64,000 nt of DNA, taken from positions 60,028 to 124,027 of the forward strand of contig JABURP010000052.1 in assembly GCA_014762645.1 (NCBI GenBank), read 5' to 3'. A model generated the notes under the pieces. It was not told where the DNA came from and searched no databases. It worked only from the letters and a program-made list of their open reading frames with translations. The first letter of the stretch is position 1; the number at the start of each line of letters is the position of its first letter. Positions 28,157 to 37,933 of the stretch are shown here, piece by piece. Made by a program: the position numbers and the translations under genes. The stretch is from Crocinitomicaceae bacterium (GTDB lineage Bacteria; Bacteroidota; Bacteroidia; Flavobacteriales_D; Crocinitomicaceae).

Positions 28157-30364
28157 ATGGCAGTAACAAAGGAAAAAATAGATTTAGAACAGGAACGCAA
28201 TGAGATTCTCAATGCGTACCGCGGTTTGTTGCGTGCCAGTAAAAGCTACCGTGACAAAGAAGATACACGCGTTATTCGTAAAGCCTTTGACATTGCCATG
28301 GAGGCCCACAAGGATATGCGTAGAAAGTCAGGTGAACCGTATATCTATCACCCAATCGCTGTGGCGCGAATTTGCGTGGAAGAAATGGGGCTAGGTACAA
28401 CCGCGATTATCGCGGCTTTACTTCATGACACGGTGGAAGACACCCATATAACCTTGAGTGACATTGAAGAACAGTTTGGTGTAAAAGTTCGGGACATTAT
28501 TGATGGACTGACGAAAATACCGGAAGTTTTTGATGATAATATTTCACTTCAGGCAGAGAATTTCAGAAAGTTGATCCTAACCATTTCTGATGATTTACGC
28601 GTGACATTTATTAAAATGGCAGATCGTCTGCACAACATGCGTACACTGGACTCCATGCGACCCGACAAGCGCTTGAAGATCTGTTCAGAAACAGAATTTC
28701 TATACGCTCCGCTGGCTCACCGACTGGGGTTTAATGCTATAAAAACAGAATTTGAAGACATCATCTTTAAATACAAAGAGCCTGCAATTTATCAGCAGAT
28801 TGAGCAAAAGCTGGAGAAAACCAGAGAAGTAAGAAACAGGTTTATCCGCCATTTTACCAACCCCATTAAACAACGACTGGAACAAGAAGACTTTAACTTC
28901 AGTATCAAAGCAAGAACGAAAAGTATTCCTTCCATTTTCAAGAAAATACAAAACAAACACGTCACGTTTGATGAGATTTACGACATATTTGCGATTCGAA
29001 TTATCGTGGATGTACCTTATGAAAATGAAAAGCCCAGCTGCTGGAAAATCTACTCCATTGTAACCGACTTTTATCAGCCCAACCCGGATAGATTGAGGGA
29101 TTGGATTTCAACGCCTAAAGCAAATGGGTATGAATCCCTTCATACCACAGTAATGAGTCCTTCCGGAAAGTGGGTAGAAGTTCAGATCAGAACTAAACGA
29201 ATGGATGAAATTGCGGAGAAAGGGTACGCCGCACACTGGAAATACAAAGATCAATCTACACAGGATAATACATTTGACCGTTGGGTCGGAGAAGTTCGCG
29301 ATTTGCTTGAAAATCCGGAATCTAATGCAGAAGATTTTATCAATGAATTTAAACTCAATCTGTTTTCGGATGAAATCTACATTTTTACACCTAAGGGTGA
29401 CCTGCGTGTGCTTCCCAAAAACTCTACGACACTTGATTTTGCCTTTGATATCCACACAGATATAGGCTTGTCCTGTATTGGTGCCAAAGTGAACGGTAAA
29501 CTGATGCCCCTTAGCCATATATTGAAAAGTGGAGATCAGGTAGAGATCATCCGCTCAAATCAACAAAAACCAAAAGAAGATTGGCTAAAATTTGTTGCCT
29601 CTGCAAGGGCTAAATCCAAGATCAAACAAGCATTAAAAGAAGAGTTAAAATCCATTGCTTCAGATGGCAAAGAGATTCTTCAACGTAAACTCAGACAGTT
29701 AAAAGTAAATTGGAACAGTGAAAATATCCAAACCCTGGAGAAGTTCTATGACATGCCGGGATCTACGGAGTTTTATTACCAAATTGCCAAAGGTAAAATA
29801 GACCTGTCCAAAATACGTCAACTGGAAATTGAAAATCACGATTTTGTAGCTCCGAAAAAAGCACAAAGCTCAGACAAAACCGTGATGCAGGAAATCATTC
29901 CTAATGTTGATACGAAAAAAGATACCATCATCATTGGAGAAGATTTTAAAGAATTTGAATATAAACTGGCAAATTGTTGCAGCCCAATACCTGGTGATGA
30001 CGTATTTGGATTTATTACCGCCACAGACGGAATTAAAATTCACCGAACCAATTGCCCTAATGCAACGCAATTAATGTCCAACTACGCATATCGTATTCTG
30101 AAGGCAACCTGGCAAAGTACGCGGATTAAAGAGCGACTTACGGCACTCATGGTTTACGGAATTGACGACATTGGAATTGTTAATGAGATTACAAAGGTGA
30201 TTACTGAAGTTCACGGCGTCAATATGAAGTCAATATCCTTTGAAACTGAAGACGGTTTATTTGAAGGAAAGATCGAACTTTATGTGTATGACACTGAGCA
30301 ACTTGAGTCTCTAATTCTAAAGTTTGAACAGATAGAAGGCGTCAAGCAGGTAACTCGTGTATAA
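28157..30364 (+). CDS. Bifunctional (p)ppGpp synthetase/hydrolase (RelA/SpoT family)
   Basis: Makes and degrades the alarmone (p)ppGpp. The 735 residues cover an HD hydrolase domain (HPIAVARI, ALLHDTVEDT), a synthetase domain (IFAIRIIVD, WISTPKANGYESLHTTV), a TGS domain (FTPKGDLRVLPKNSTTLDFAFDIH), a zinc-finger-like/helical region (NCCSPIPGDDVFGF, CPNA) and a C-terminal ACT domain. The HD motif is intact, so hydrolysis is expected. The start codon follows the MORN gene stop directly. Confidence 0.95.
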   Translation: MAVTKEKIDLEQERNEILNAYRGLLRASKSYRDKEDTRVIRKAFDIAMEAHKDMRRKSGEPYIYHPIAVARICVEEMGLGTTAIIAALLHDTVEDTHITLSDIEEQFGVKVRDIIDGLTKIPEVFDDNISLQAENFRKLILTISDDLRVTFIKMADRLHNMRTLDSMRPDKRLKICSETEFLYAPLAHRLGFNAIKTEFEDIIFKYKEPAIYQQIEQKLEKTREVRNRFIRHFTNPIKQRLEQEDFNFSIKARTKSIPSIFKKIQNKHVTFDEIYDIFAIRIIVDVPYENEKPSCWKIYSIVTDFYQPNPDRLRDWISTPKANGYESLHTTVMSPSGKWVEVQIRTKRMDEIAEKGYAAHWKYKDQSTQDNTFDRWVGEVRDLLENPESNAEDFINEFKLNLFSDEIYIFTPKGDLRVLPKNSTTLDFAFDIHTDIGLSCIGAKVNGKLMPLSHILKSGDQVEIIRSNQQKPKEDWLKFVASARAKSKIKQALKEELKSIASDGKEILQRKLRQLKVNWNSENIQTLEKFYDMPGSTEFYYQIAKGKIDLSKIRQLEIENHDFVAPKKAQSSDKTVMQEIIPNVDTKKDTIIIGEDFKEFEYKLANCCSPIPGDDVFGFITATDGIKIHRTNCPNATQLMSNYAYRILKATWQSTRIKERLTALMVYGIDDIGIVNEITKVITEVHGVNMKSISFETEDGLFEGKIELYVYDTEQLESLILKFEQIEGVKQVTRV

Positions 30365-30378
30365 TCATTCTAAATAAG

Positions 30379-30409
30379 ATTGTTTGAGTTAGTTTTCTTC
30401 GTATCTTTG
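30379..30409 (+). promoter_or_regulatory. Promoter of the Fur-family gene
   Basis: ATTG (30379-30382), 19 bases, then TATCTTTG (30402-30409), a perfect TAnnTTTG -7 box. The ATG at 30467 lies about 57 bases downstream, and an upstream in-frame TTG (30380) falls inside the promoter, supporting the later start. Confidence 0.6.
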
Positions 30410-30466
30410 TACTTAAGCACTGAGGTTTTTGAGCTTTCTCATCAACTTATTGGTGTTAAGACCATT

Positions 30467-30919
30467 ATGGAAAAAGAGGAACTGCAACAGACGGTAAAGG
30501 ACATTTTCTCGAACTTCCTCGAGAAAAACGGCCACCGTAAAACGCCTGAGAGATTTGCTATTCTCGCAGAAATCTATGCGCATAAAGGACATTTTGATAT
30601 TGAATCCCTCTATGTCAGTATGAAGAATAAAAATTATCGGGTAAGTCGCGCTACGCTCTACAATACTATGGAGTTGTTACTGGCTTCTAATCTTGTTAGA
30701 AAACATCAGTTTGACAATATTTCACAGTTTGAAAAAGCTTACGGCTTTAGACAACATGATCATGTAATTTGTACAAACTCCGGTGATGTAATCGAATTTT
30801 GTGACCCAAGAATAGAAAAAATCAAAGCTACGGTAGAGGAATTATTCAACGTCAAAATCCATAATCACTCTCTGTATTTTTACGGAGAAAAAATTGAATC
30901 CTCTAATTCAAAAAAATGA
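30467..30919 (+). CDS. Fur-family transcriptional regulator lacking the usual CxxC zinc motif
   Basis: A 150-residue regulator; the start at 30467 is chosen because an upstream TTG lies within the promoter. The winged-helix part shows [12 protein letters not shown] and [19 protein letters not shown]; the dimerisation part shows [20 protein letters not shown]. In most Fur/PerR proteins CxxC follows HHDHxxC; here the second Cys is Ser (CTNS) and a later Cys (FCD) remains, so the structural zinc site is altered. It probably senses a metal or peroxide; which one cannot be read from the sequence. Overlaps the STAS gene by 4 bases (ATGA). Confidence 0.88.
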   Translation: MEKEELQQTVKDIFSNFLEKNGHRKTPERFAILAEIYAHKGHFDIESLYVSMKNKNYRVSRATLYNTMELLLASNLVRKHQFDNISQFEKAYGFRQHDHVICTNSGDVIEFCDPRIEKIKATVEELFNVKIHNHSLYFYGEKIESSNSKK

Positions 30920-31275
30920 GTATAAGCGTTGATATTGTCCACCATATCAATTGTAACGAACTTCTTCTGGCAGGTAAAGGAATGACCGAACCCGATTTCG
31001 ATCCGGTAGAAAATACCGTGGAAAAACTGATCGAAAATGGTGAAACGAATATTATTTTGAACCTTGAAGGAGTTGATTTGTTGAATAGTCTTGGAATTAA
31101 ATCACTGATCAAAGTCTTTACAAAATGTCGAAATAATGGAGGTGACCTCTACATTGTTAATATCTCTGATAAAATTAGTCAGGTTCTCCTGCTCACTAAA
31201 CTAAATACAGTTCTTAATATTGCAACTTCGCTAAATGAAGCTATAAACCAATTCGCAATAGAGAATGAAAGTTGA
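30916..31275 (+). CDS. STAS-domain anti-sigma-factor antagonist-like protein
   Basis: A 119-residue single STAS domain. The key segment [17 protein letters not shown] carries the serine (NSLG) that in SpoIIAA/RsbV antagonists is phosphorylated by an anti-sigma kinase and released by a SpoIIE-type phosphatase. Two such phosphatases are encoded nearby (34083 and 38857). No RsbW-like kinase is in the window. The gene is wedged between fur and purA, overlapping both (4 and 11 bases), so all three are probably one transcript. Confidence 0.85.
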   Translation: MSISVDIVHHINCNELLLAGKGMTEPDFDPVENTVEKLIENGETNIILNLEGVDLLNSLGIKSLIKVFTKCRNNGGDLYIVNISDKISQVLLLTKLNTVLNIATSLNEAINQFAIENES

Positions 31276-32530
31276 TGTTTTACTAGGATTGCAGTGGGGA
31301 GATGAAGGAAAAGGAAAAATTGTAGATGTAGTTACCCCTGATTATGATATAATCGCGCGATTTCAGGGAGGTCCAAATGCCGGACATACCTTAATCTTTG
31401 AAGGCCATAAGCAGGTGCTACACACCATTCCATCAGGAATTTTCAGAAAAAACACCATGAACGTAATTGGAAATGGTGTTGTTATTGATCCGGTTACACT
31501 TAAATCTGAAATTGAAGCCATAGAGGCCAAAGGTGTAGACGTATCTAAAAACCTTCTCATTTCGCGTAAAGCGCACCTGATTTTACCAACCCATAAAATC
31601 CTTGATAAATTCTCTGAAGAGTCAAAAGGAAAAAAGAAAATCGGTTCTACGTTAAAAGGAATTGGACCAACTTATATGGACAAGACCGGTAGAAATGGTC
31701 TGCGTATGGGAGATACAGAAAATCCTAAATTCAAGGAAAAGTATCAACAACTAGTAGAGAAACACCAACGAATACTTGGTGATTACGACTACCAAAATAT
31801 TCTTACCGAAACTGAAAACGCCTGGTTTGAAGCCCTTGATTTTCTAAAAAACATTGAGTTGATCGATAGTGAACACTACCTCAACAACGCTATTTCAGAA
31901 GGTAAAAAAGTATTGGCTGAAGGTGCTCAGGGAACATTGCTAGATATTGATTTTGGAACCTATCCTTTCGTTACATCTTCAAACACCATTACTGCAGGTA
32001 CCTGTACAGGTCTGGGTGTTGCTCCAAATAAAATTGGTGATGTCATTGGTATTTTCAAAGCATATTGTACACGCGTTGGAAGTGGCCCCTTCCTTACCGA
32101 GTTGGATGATGAAGTAGGACAAAGAATTCGTGAAATCGGTCATGAATATGGTGCAACTACCGGAAGAGACAGAAGATGTGGTTGGATTGATCTACCTGCA
32201 TTAAAATATGCCTGTATGGTGAATGGTGCAACCAAACTTTCTATGATGAAAGCAGATGTCCTGGATAGCTTTGACACCATCAAAGTCTGTACGCATTATG
32301 AAGTAGAGGGTAAAAGAATTGACTATCTGCCGTATGACATCAATGATCTGGACATCCAACCTGTATACAAAGAAATACGTGGTTGGAATACCGATTTAAC
32401 GACATTGCGTGACCTAAAGGATGCTCCAAAAGAATTTTTGGACTATATCGCATACTTAGAAGCAGAATTAAGCGTTCCTATTAGCATTGTGTCGGTTGGA
32501 CCGGACAGAGAACAGACAATTATCAAATAA
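31265..32530 (+). CDS. purA: Adenylosuccinate synthetase
   Basis: Converts IMP, aspartate and GTP to adenylosuccinate in AMP synthesis. The 421 residues show the N-terminal GTP-binding loop QWGDEGKGKIVD, the NAGHT segment, KGIGPTYMDKTGR, and the C-terminal motif VSVGPDREQTI. Length is typical. The start overlaps the STAS gene by 11 bases. Confidence 0.97.
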   Translation: MKVDVLLGLQWGDEGKGKIVDVVTPDYDIIARFQGGPNAGHTLIFEGHKQVLHTIPSGIFRKNTMNVIGNGVVIDPVTLKSEIEAIEAKGVDVSKNLLISRKAHLILPTHKILDKFSEESKGKKKIGSTLKGIGPTYMDKTGRNGLRMGDTENPKFKEKYQQLVEKHQRILGDYDYQNILTETENAWFEALDFLKNIELIDSEHYLNNAISEGKKVLAEGAQGTLLDIDFGTYPFVTSSNTITAGTCTGLGVAPNKIGDVIGIFKAYCTRVGSGPFLTELDDEVGQRIREIGHEYGATTGRDRRCGWIDLPALKYACMVNGATKLSMMKADVLDSFDTIKVCTHYEVEGKRIDYLPYDINDLDIQPVYKEIRGWNTDLTTLRDLKDAPKEFLDYIAYLEAELSVPISIVSVGPDREQTIIK

Positions 32531-32533
32531 CCA

Positions 32534-34066
32534 TTGACACGGTTTCTCAAAATACTGTTTTCGGCGCTTCTTTTGAGCGCCGTTTTTTTGCCTGTCACTT
32601 CTTTCTCTCAGAAAAAGGTGGTCAAGCTTATTTTTGCTGAAACAGTAAAAGATGCTGAAGGATACCGAAATGCAACATTAGCGAAAGGCAATGTACATTT
32701 TGAACACGATCAAACTCACTTGTACTGTGACTCTGCTTTGTTTATGCGTGATCAGGATATCATCTATGCTTATAGCAACGTTCAGATCAATCAGGGCGAT
32801 ACTATAAACCTGTTTTGTGATTCTCTGAAATACTACGGCAAAACAAAAATCTCAAAACTTCAGGGAAACGTTCGGATGAGAGATAAGGAATACAAACTGG
32901 TGACAGATTCACTTGAATATGACGGAAACCGATCATTCGGATTTTATGAGAATAACGCAGTAATTACCAGTATTGATCAGGACCTGAAGCTGACATCTAT
33001 CAAGGGATACTATTACGCCAATGATAAATCATTTTTCTTCAAAGATAGCGTTCGCGTTCAGGGTGAAACGTATCGCATGGAATGTGACACGCTTGAATTT
33101 CAAACCACAACAAGTAGTGCTCACTTTCACGGACCAACCACTATTTACCTGGATTCATCTACTGTAAAATGTGTTGCCGGCACCTATTATACCAAAGAAA
33201 GCCTTGTAAAACTATGGAACGGTGCTTATCTACTTGAAAAAGACCGCCAATTATATGCAGATAGTTTGGTGTATAATGATGCAACCGATATTGGAGAAGG
33301 TTTTTGTAATGTAGACATGTACGACAGTACGGAGACCATTCAGTTTCAGGCAGATTATCTCTGGAAATCATCCAATAATGATACACTTATCATGAGAGAT
33401 CACGCCAGAATTATTGACTATTCGAAAAATGATACACTTGAAATTATGGCAGATAGTATATTTCATTATCAGGATACACTTACGGATGATAAATTGTCCA
33501 TTGCTGAACACAATGTGGGAATTATTAGCGGTGATTTGACGGTCAGGTGTGATTCGGCATATTTTTCAGAGCGCGATTCTATCATTAAATTCCACTACAA
33601 CCCAATTATGTGGAGTGACGAAACGCAAATGTCATCCGATTCAATATTCGCGACTTACTACGACAATAAATTTCATCAATTGGAAATGTATCACAATGCC
33701 TTTATTGCAACTGAACACGATAGCGTGCATTATGACCAGATTAAAGGCAAAATGATGACAGCCTGGCTGGATTCCAATAAGATTCAAAAGGTGTATATTG
33801 AATATAACGCAGAAACCTTGTATTACCTCACTGAAAATAAAAAAGACAGTCTGGGTAACGAAATGGAAGAATTGAGTGGCTTAAATAAAATTGATTGCAA
33901 TGAAATTTATATATATTTCAAAAACTCTGAAATAGACCGTATTTCCTTCATTGAACAGCCAAACGCCACGTATTATCCAATGGATTACGTTTCCAATAAA
34001 GATTTAATATTGAAAGGATTTTTATGGCAGATTGGTTTAAAGCCAGAGTCGGGATTTAGAGAATAA
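32534..34066 (+). CDS. OstA/LptA-like periplasmic lipopolysaccharide transport protein, TTG start
   Basis: The frame starts at TTG (32534), three bases after the purA stop; no ATG allows an intact signal peptide (FSALLLSAVFLPVTSFSQ). The 510-residue product has repeated OstA-type beta-jellyroll strands (YRNATLAKGNVHFEH, YAYSNVQINQGDTINLFCDSL, LQGNVRMRDKEYKLVTDSLEYDG). This matches the large OstA-like proteins of Bacteroidota. It is expected to carry lipopolysaccharide across the periplasm. Placement with lpxD a few genes on supports an envelope role. Confidence 0.85.
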   Translation: MTRFLKILFSALLLSAVFLPVTSFSQKKVVKLIFAETVKDAEGYRNATLAKGNVHFEHDQTHLYCDSALFMRDQDIIYAYSNVQINQGDTINLFCDSLKYYGKTKISKLQGNVRMRDKEYKLVTDSLEYDGNRSFGFYENNAVITSIDQDLKLTSIKGYYYANDKSFFFKDSVRVQGETYRMECDTLEFQTTTSSAHFHGPTTIYLDSSTVKCVAGTYYTKESLVKLWNGAYLLEKDRQLYADSLVYNDATDIGEGFCNVDMYDSTETIQFQADYLWKSSNNDTLIMRDHARIIDYSKNDTLEIMADSIFHYQDTLTDDKLSIAEHNVGIISGDLTVRCDSAYFSERDSIIKFHYNPIMWSDETQMSSDSIFATYYDNKFHQLEMYHNAFIATEHDSVHYDQIKGKMMTAWLDSNKIQKVYIEYNAETLYYLTENKKDSLGNEMEELSGLNKIDCNEIYIYFKNSEIDRISFIEQPNATYYPMDYVSNKDLILKGFLWQIGLKPESGFRE

Positions 34067-34082
34067 TCCTATCTTTATCGCT

Positions 34083-37000
34083 ATGAAATTTCTGCCCCTT
34101 TTTGCAGCTATTTTCCTCAATCTAATCGCCCTGGGTCAAAATGATTACCCGTACGGGCTCTTCAATGTGCGCAACATTGACCGCACCGAGTATTCAGGAG
34201 GTTTGCAAAACTGGGACATGATACTGAGTGATGACAATCTACTCTACTTCGCCAACAATGGTGGTATTCTTGAATTTAATGGCGAACAATGGACCAAGTT
34301 TGAACTCCAAAATACGGAACACCCACGATCCTTTGCAAAAGATGACAATGGAACAATTTATATTGGTGGGCGAAACGAATTTGGAAAGCTTGTTTATGAC
34401 GACAGAGGAAAACCTAAGTCTCAAAAACTATCTCAAAAACTTGATTCGGTAGATTTCAAAGACATCTGGAGAGTTCATTGTATCGAGGAGAAAACCTACT
34501 TCATGAGTAAAAATTACATTTTTATTCTTGACAGTACAGGAATAGAAACGCTCGAATCACCCAATAGATTAAGTCTTAAAACAAGCCTTAAAGTAGGGAA
34601 TCAAATAATAGTTCCAATCAGTGATAAAGACTATAATGTCACATACGCCTTAAGAGGAAACAAATACTTTGAAATCCAGGAATCCGAACATATTGACGTC
34701 GTTGGCGGAGTTCATGAAGGGGAAAGACATTTTGTGATAGATACAAAGGGACGATTTTTTGAACTACTCATCAACGGCAATAATTACAAGTTTGAGCCAA
34801 TAAAGCGTAAACTGCAATTACCTGAAGGATACGCCATCCGTAATGTTGCATCACGAAATGACATGATTGTTGCCGCCGTTTCTGGTATGGGAATAATGAT
34901 TTTTGATTTCAAAGGAAATTTTATTCGTGCGATTGGAGAAGATGAAGGACTAGCGAATACTATTGTACATAAAAGCGTGTTTGATCAGTATAACAACCTG
35001 TGGCTTTGTACAGATAACGGAATCAGTTTTGTTGAACTTTCATCTGCCATTACCAAGTACGATAAAACCCAAGGAGTTTCTGCCGGACAAACCGAAGATC
35101 TGGATTTCATTGGAGATACTGTTATCCTTGCCACTCACTCGGATTTATTCTACAGCCAGGTGAGAAACAACGAGCTTAAGTTTGCAGCAACCTCCATTTT
35201 TGGGATGGAAACCTGGCAGATCAGAGATTTCACTTTTCCAGATGGAAACACCGTGAAACTGGTAATCGGAAATGACGGAATTTACTCCATTAATAAGAAT
35301 TTTGAAAAGAAGTTGCATGCAAAATATGTGTATGCTTGGGATCTTTCGCAATCCGAATCAGATCCGAATCGCATTTATGTAGGATTAGATGGCGGTGGAA
35401 TTGGCTCTTTATACTACCAGGGAGGCGAGTTTGAATATGAAGGAAATTATCCCAATACTTCCGGTGATGTAAGGTCCGTAATTGAATGGAACGGCAAAGT
35501 ATATTACACAGTAAAGTATGACGGTGTCCATATCCTTGACACAACCAGAGCCCAGGCAGAGAACGTTCTGAAAGGCTTGGTAGCACACGAAACCGGACAG
35601 GATTACGAGCAATTTACACTGGCAAGATTTCAGAATAGACTTTTCGTTGGAACCGTTCATGGATTGTATGAAGTTGTCGATAATAAGTTGGTAGAAGCGG
35701 ACATTGACGATTGTCGTTTTTGTGAAGAAGACTTACTCATCCATAGAATTATCAATGATAAATCCGGCAAACTCTGGATAATTATGTTTCACAATTCCGG
35801 ATCGGATAATGAAGAAGCAGAGTTTGGTTTTCTTGAAGAAGAAAATGGTGTTTTGACTTGGAATTCAAGGCAATTCAACCAAATTAAAGACGACGTGGTG
35901 TTCTCAGTCAAAAGAGCCAAAAACGGCATGTACTGGCTGGCTGCGGCAAACGCAGTATATACCTTTAACGAAAATGTGAACACCGATTACGGAAAACCAT
36001 TCCATGTATTTATCAGCGGCGTTTATTTGAATGAAGAAACGGAACTATTATATCATATTAGGTACAGCAAAAAAGAGGAACAGTATATCACCTACGATAA
36101 TAACACCATCCGATTTGATTTCGGTGCTAATGCTTACCTGGGTGGCCTGGAAAATGAATACAGCTATTATCTTGAAGGAGAAGAAGACACCTGGAGCAAA
36201 TGGAAGTCTACTCCGTTTGTTGAATACCAAAGATTACGTGAAGGAGATTATGTATTTCACTTAAAAGCAAGAAATTTCTACGGTTTTGAAAGTGAACAAA
36301 CTTCATTCGCCTTTACCATAACTCCACCTTGGTACCGAACCTGGTGGGCATACCTCATATACCTGGCATTATTTATACTGCTCATCTACATCATTATCCG
36401 TTTGAGTATTCGACGGGTTAAAGCCCAGAATGAAAGGTTGGAGCAGATTGTAGAAGAACGAACAGCTGAAATTGCAGAGCAAAATATGCAGCTGGAACAC
36501 CAAAAGGCAGAAATTGAACAAAAATCAAATGATATTCTGGATAGTATCAAATATGCAGAACGAATTCAAACTGCCATTCTTCCAACTGACGATACGCTTT
36601 CAGAAATTTTTGAAGGACAATATTTCGTGCTTTACAAACCAAAAGATATTGTATCCGGTGACTTTTATTGGGCCGATAGATTTGGTTCAGAAGCTATCTT
36701 TGCAGCAGTGGATTGTACCGGACATGGTGTTCCCGGGGCCTTTGTGAGTATTGTTGGCTTCAACGGTCTCAACAGAACAGTTCATGAATTTAACCTACGA
36801 AAACCGGGAGCAATTCTTGACAAACTAACTGAACTTGTGGTGGAAACTTTTGCCAAGAGTGAATCGCAGATCAAAGATGGAATGGATATCGCTCTGTGCA
36901 ATATTAACTACGAAACACAAACGCTTACCTACTCCGGTGCAAATAACCCATTGATCCTAATCAGAAATGGAGAAATTATTGAAATCAAGGCCAACAAACA

Positions 37001-37277
37001 GCCTATAGGAGAGTTCCACAACCGCGTGCCGTTTATAACACACGAAATAAAACTTCAGGAAGGTGATTGTATCTATGTTTATTCTGATGGATTTGCGGAC
37101 CAGTTCGGAGGGGATAAGGGTAAAAAATTCAAAGGCAAAGCACTGAAACAATTATTACTGGATATTAGTACATTTGACATGACAATACAACATCAAAAAC
37201 TAAACGTGGCTTTTGAAGAGTGGAAGGGAGATTTTGAACAGTTAGATGATGTATGTTTATTTGGAGTTAAGATCTGA
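34083..37277 (+). CDS. Two-component-propeller sensor with SpoIIE-type phosphatase output
   Basis: A 1064-residue sensor with signal peptide 1-18. About residues 20-640 form two-component-regulator propeller repeats in the periplasm. A Y_Y_Y domain covers about 672-735 (NNTIRFDFGANAYLGG, YYLEGEEDTWSKW). A membrane helix lies at 755-776 (YLIYLALFILLIYIII), then a coiled coil to about 840 and a PP2C/SpoIIE phosphatase (about 846-1064: VSGDFYWAD, DCTGHGVPGAFVS, YSDGFADQFGG with metal-binding Asp). The output is a phosphatase in place of the usual histidine kinase, so it likely dephosphorylates a STAS antagonist such as 30916. Co-translated with the next gene (TGATG). Confidence 0.9.
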   Translation: MKFLPLFAAIFLNLIALGQNDYPYGLFNVRNIDRTEYSGGLQNWDMILSDDNLLYFANNGGILEFNGEQWTKFELQNTEHPRSFAKDDNGTIYIGGRNEFGKLVYDDRGKPKSQKLSQKLDSVDFKDIWRVHCIEEKTYFMSKNYIFILDSTGIETLESPNRLSLKTSLKVGNQIIVPISDKDYNVTYALRGNKYFEIQESEHIDVVGGVHEGERHFVIDTKGRFFELLINGNNYKFEPIKRKLQLPEGYAIRNVASRNDMIVAAVSGMGIMIFDFKGNFIRAIGEDEGLANTIVHKSVFDQYNNLWLCTDNGISFVELSSAITKYDKTQGVSAGQTEDLDFIGDTVILATHSDLFYSQVRNNELKFAATSIFGMETWQIRDFTFPDGNTVKLVIGNDGIYSINKNFEKKLHAKYVYAWDLSQSESDPNRIYVGLDGGGIGSLYYQGGEFEYEGNYPNTSGDVRSVIEWNGKVYYTVKYDGVHILDTTRAQAENVLKGLVAHETGQDYEQFTLARFQNRLFVGTVHGLYEVVDNKLVEADIDDCRFCEEDLLIHRIINDKSGKLWIIMFHNSGSDNEEAEFGFLEEENGVLTWNSRQFNQIKDDVVFSVKRAKNGMYWLAAANAVYTFNENVNTDYGKPFHVFISGVYLNEETELLYHIRYSKKEEQYITYDNNTIRFDFGANAYLGGLENEYSYYLEGEEDTWSKWKSTPFVEYQRLREGDYVFHLKARNFYGFESEQTSFAFTITPPWYRTWWAYLIYLALFILLIYIIIRLSIRRVKAQNERLEQIVEERTAEIAEQNMQLEHQKAEIEQKSNDILDSIKYAERIQTAILPTDDTLSEIFEGQYFVLYKPKDIVSGDFYWADRFGSEAIFAAVDCTGHGVPGAFVSIVGFNGLNRTVHEFNLRKPGAILDKLTELVVETFAKSESQIKDGMDIALCNINYETQTLTYSGANNPLILIRNGEIIEIKANKQPIGEFHNRVPFITHEIKLQEGDCIYVYSDGFADQFGGDKGKKFKGKALKQLLLDISTFDMTIQHQKLNVAFEEWKGDFEQLDDVCLFGVKI

Positions 37278-37837
37278 TGATTAAAAAAGTAATTGGCATA
37301 TTGACAATAGCACTGGCACTCAGTTTTATCACAATAATGATTTTATTGATAGCTCAAGGTAAAATTGAATTTAAAGCCTCCATGGTGAAACTGGCTATGG
37401 CAAATCTCACCGCACTTGTAGTATTTAGCGGGCTTCATTTGACAGAGTCGCACAGCACACCGAGCCGCACAGGAAAATTCAGTATTTGGGGAATTGGGGT
37501 CATTGTATTGGTCCTTGGCATTTTAGTAAGCTATGATATTGTGGATTACAAGTCCACCTGGAACCAGCTACTGGCTTGGGGAGTTATCTTCATCACCCTT
37601 ATACAGCTACAACTGTTGAAATGGGAAAAAAGTAAAAGCGTTTTGAAGGTAATGGGTTTGATCATGTTACTTTCCAACCTGTTTATTAGTGTGTATTTTA
37701 TGGCTAAACTCAGTATGATACAGCTGGGTATTGTATTAGATATTGCCGTTACCGCTTCAGTTTTTGCATTCCTTGTAGGGCTCATTTTATCCCGAAGTAA
37801 AAAGGACAAGAAAAAGCCTGAAGCTGTAAACTCATAA
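37277..37837 (+). CDS. Multi-pass inner-membrane protein of unknown function
   Basis: A 186-residue protein with about six hydrophobic segments (near 8-28, 42-58, 70-88, 97-114, 124-142, 150-172) and a Lys-rich cytoplasmic tail. No enzymatic motif is recognised. Its start overlaps the stop of the sensor phosphatase (TGATG), so it may be a membrane partner of that sensor. It could also be a small permease or signal-coupling subunit; I cannot choose. Confidence 0.6.
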   Translation: MIKKVIGILTIALALSFITIMILLIAQGKIEFKASMVKLAMANLTALVVFSGLHLTESHSTPSRTGKFSIWGIGVIVLVLGILVSYDIVDYKSTWNQLLAWGVIFITLIQLQLLKWEKSKSVLKVMGLIMLLSNLFISVYFMAKLSMIQLGIVLDIAVTASVFAFLVGLILSRSKKDKKKPEAVNS

Positions 37838-37933
37838 GTCTCCTTTAACATTTTCATATTGATAAGTTGACGTATACCCAGTGTCACTGCGTATTCAAAA
37901 CCAGTAACTTCATTTTGGAATATACTGTCGCGA

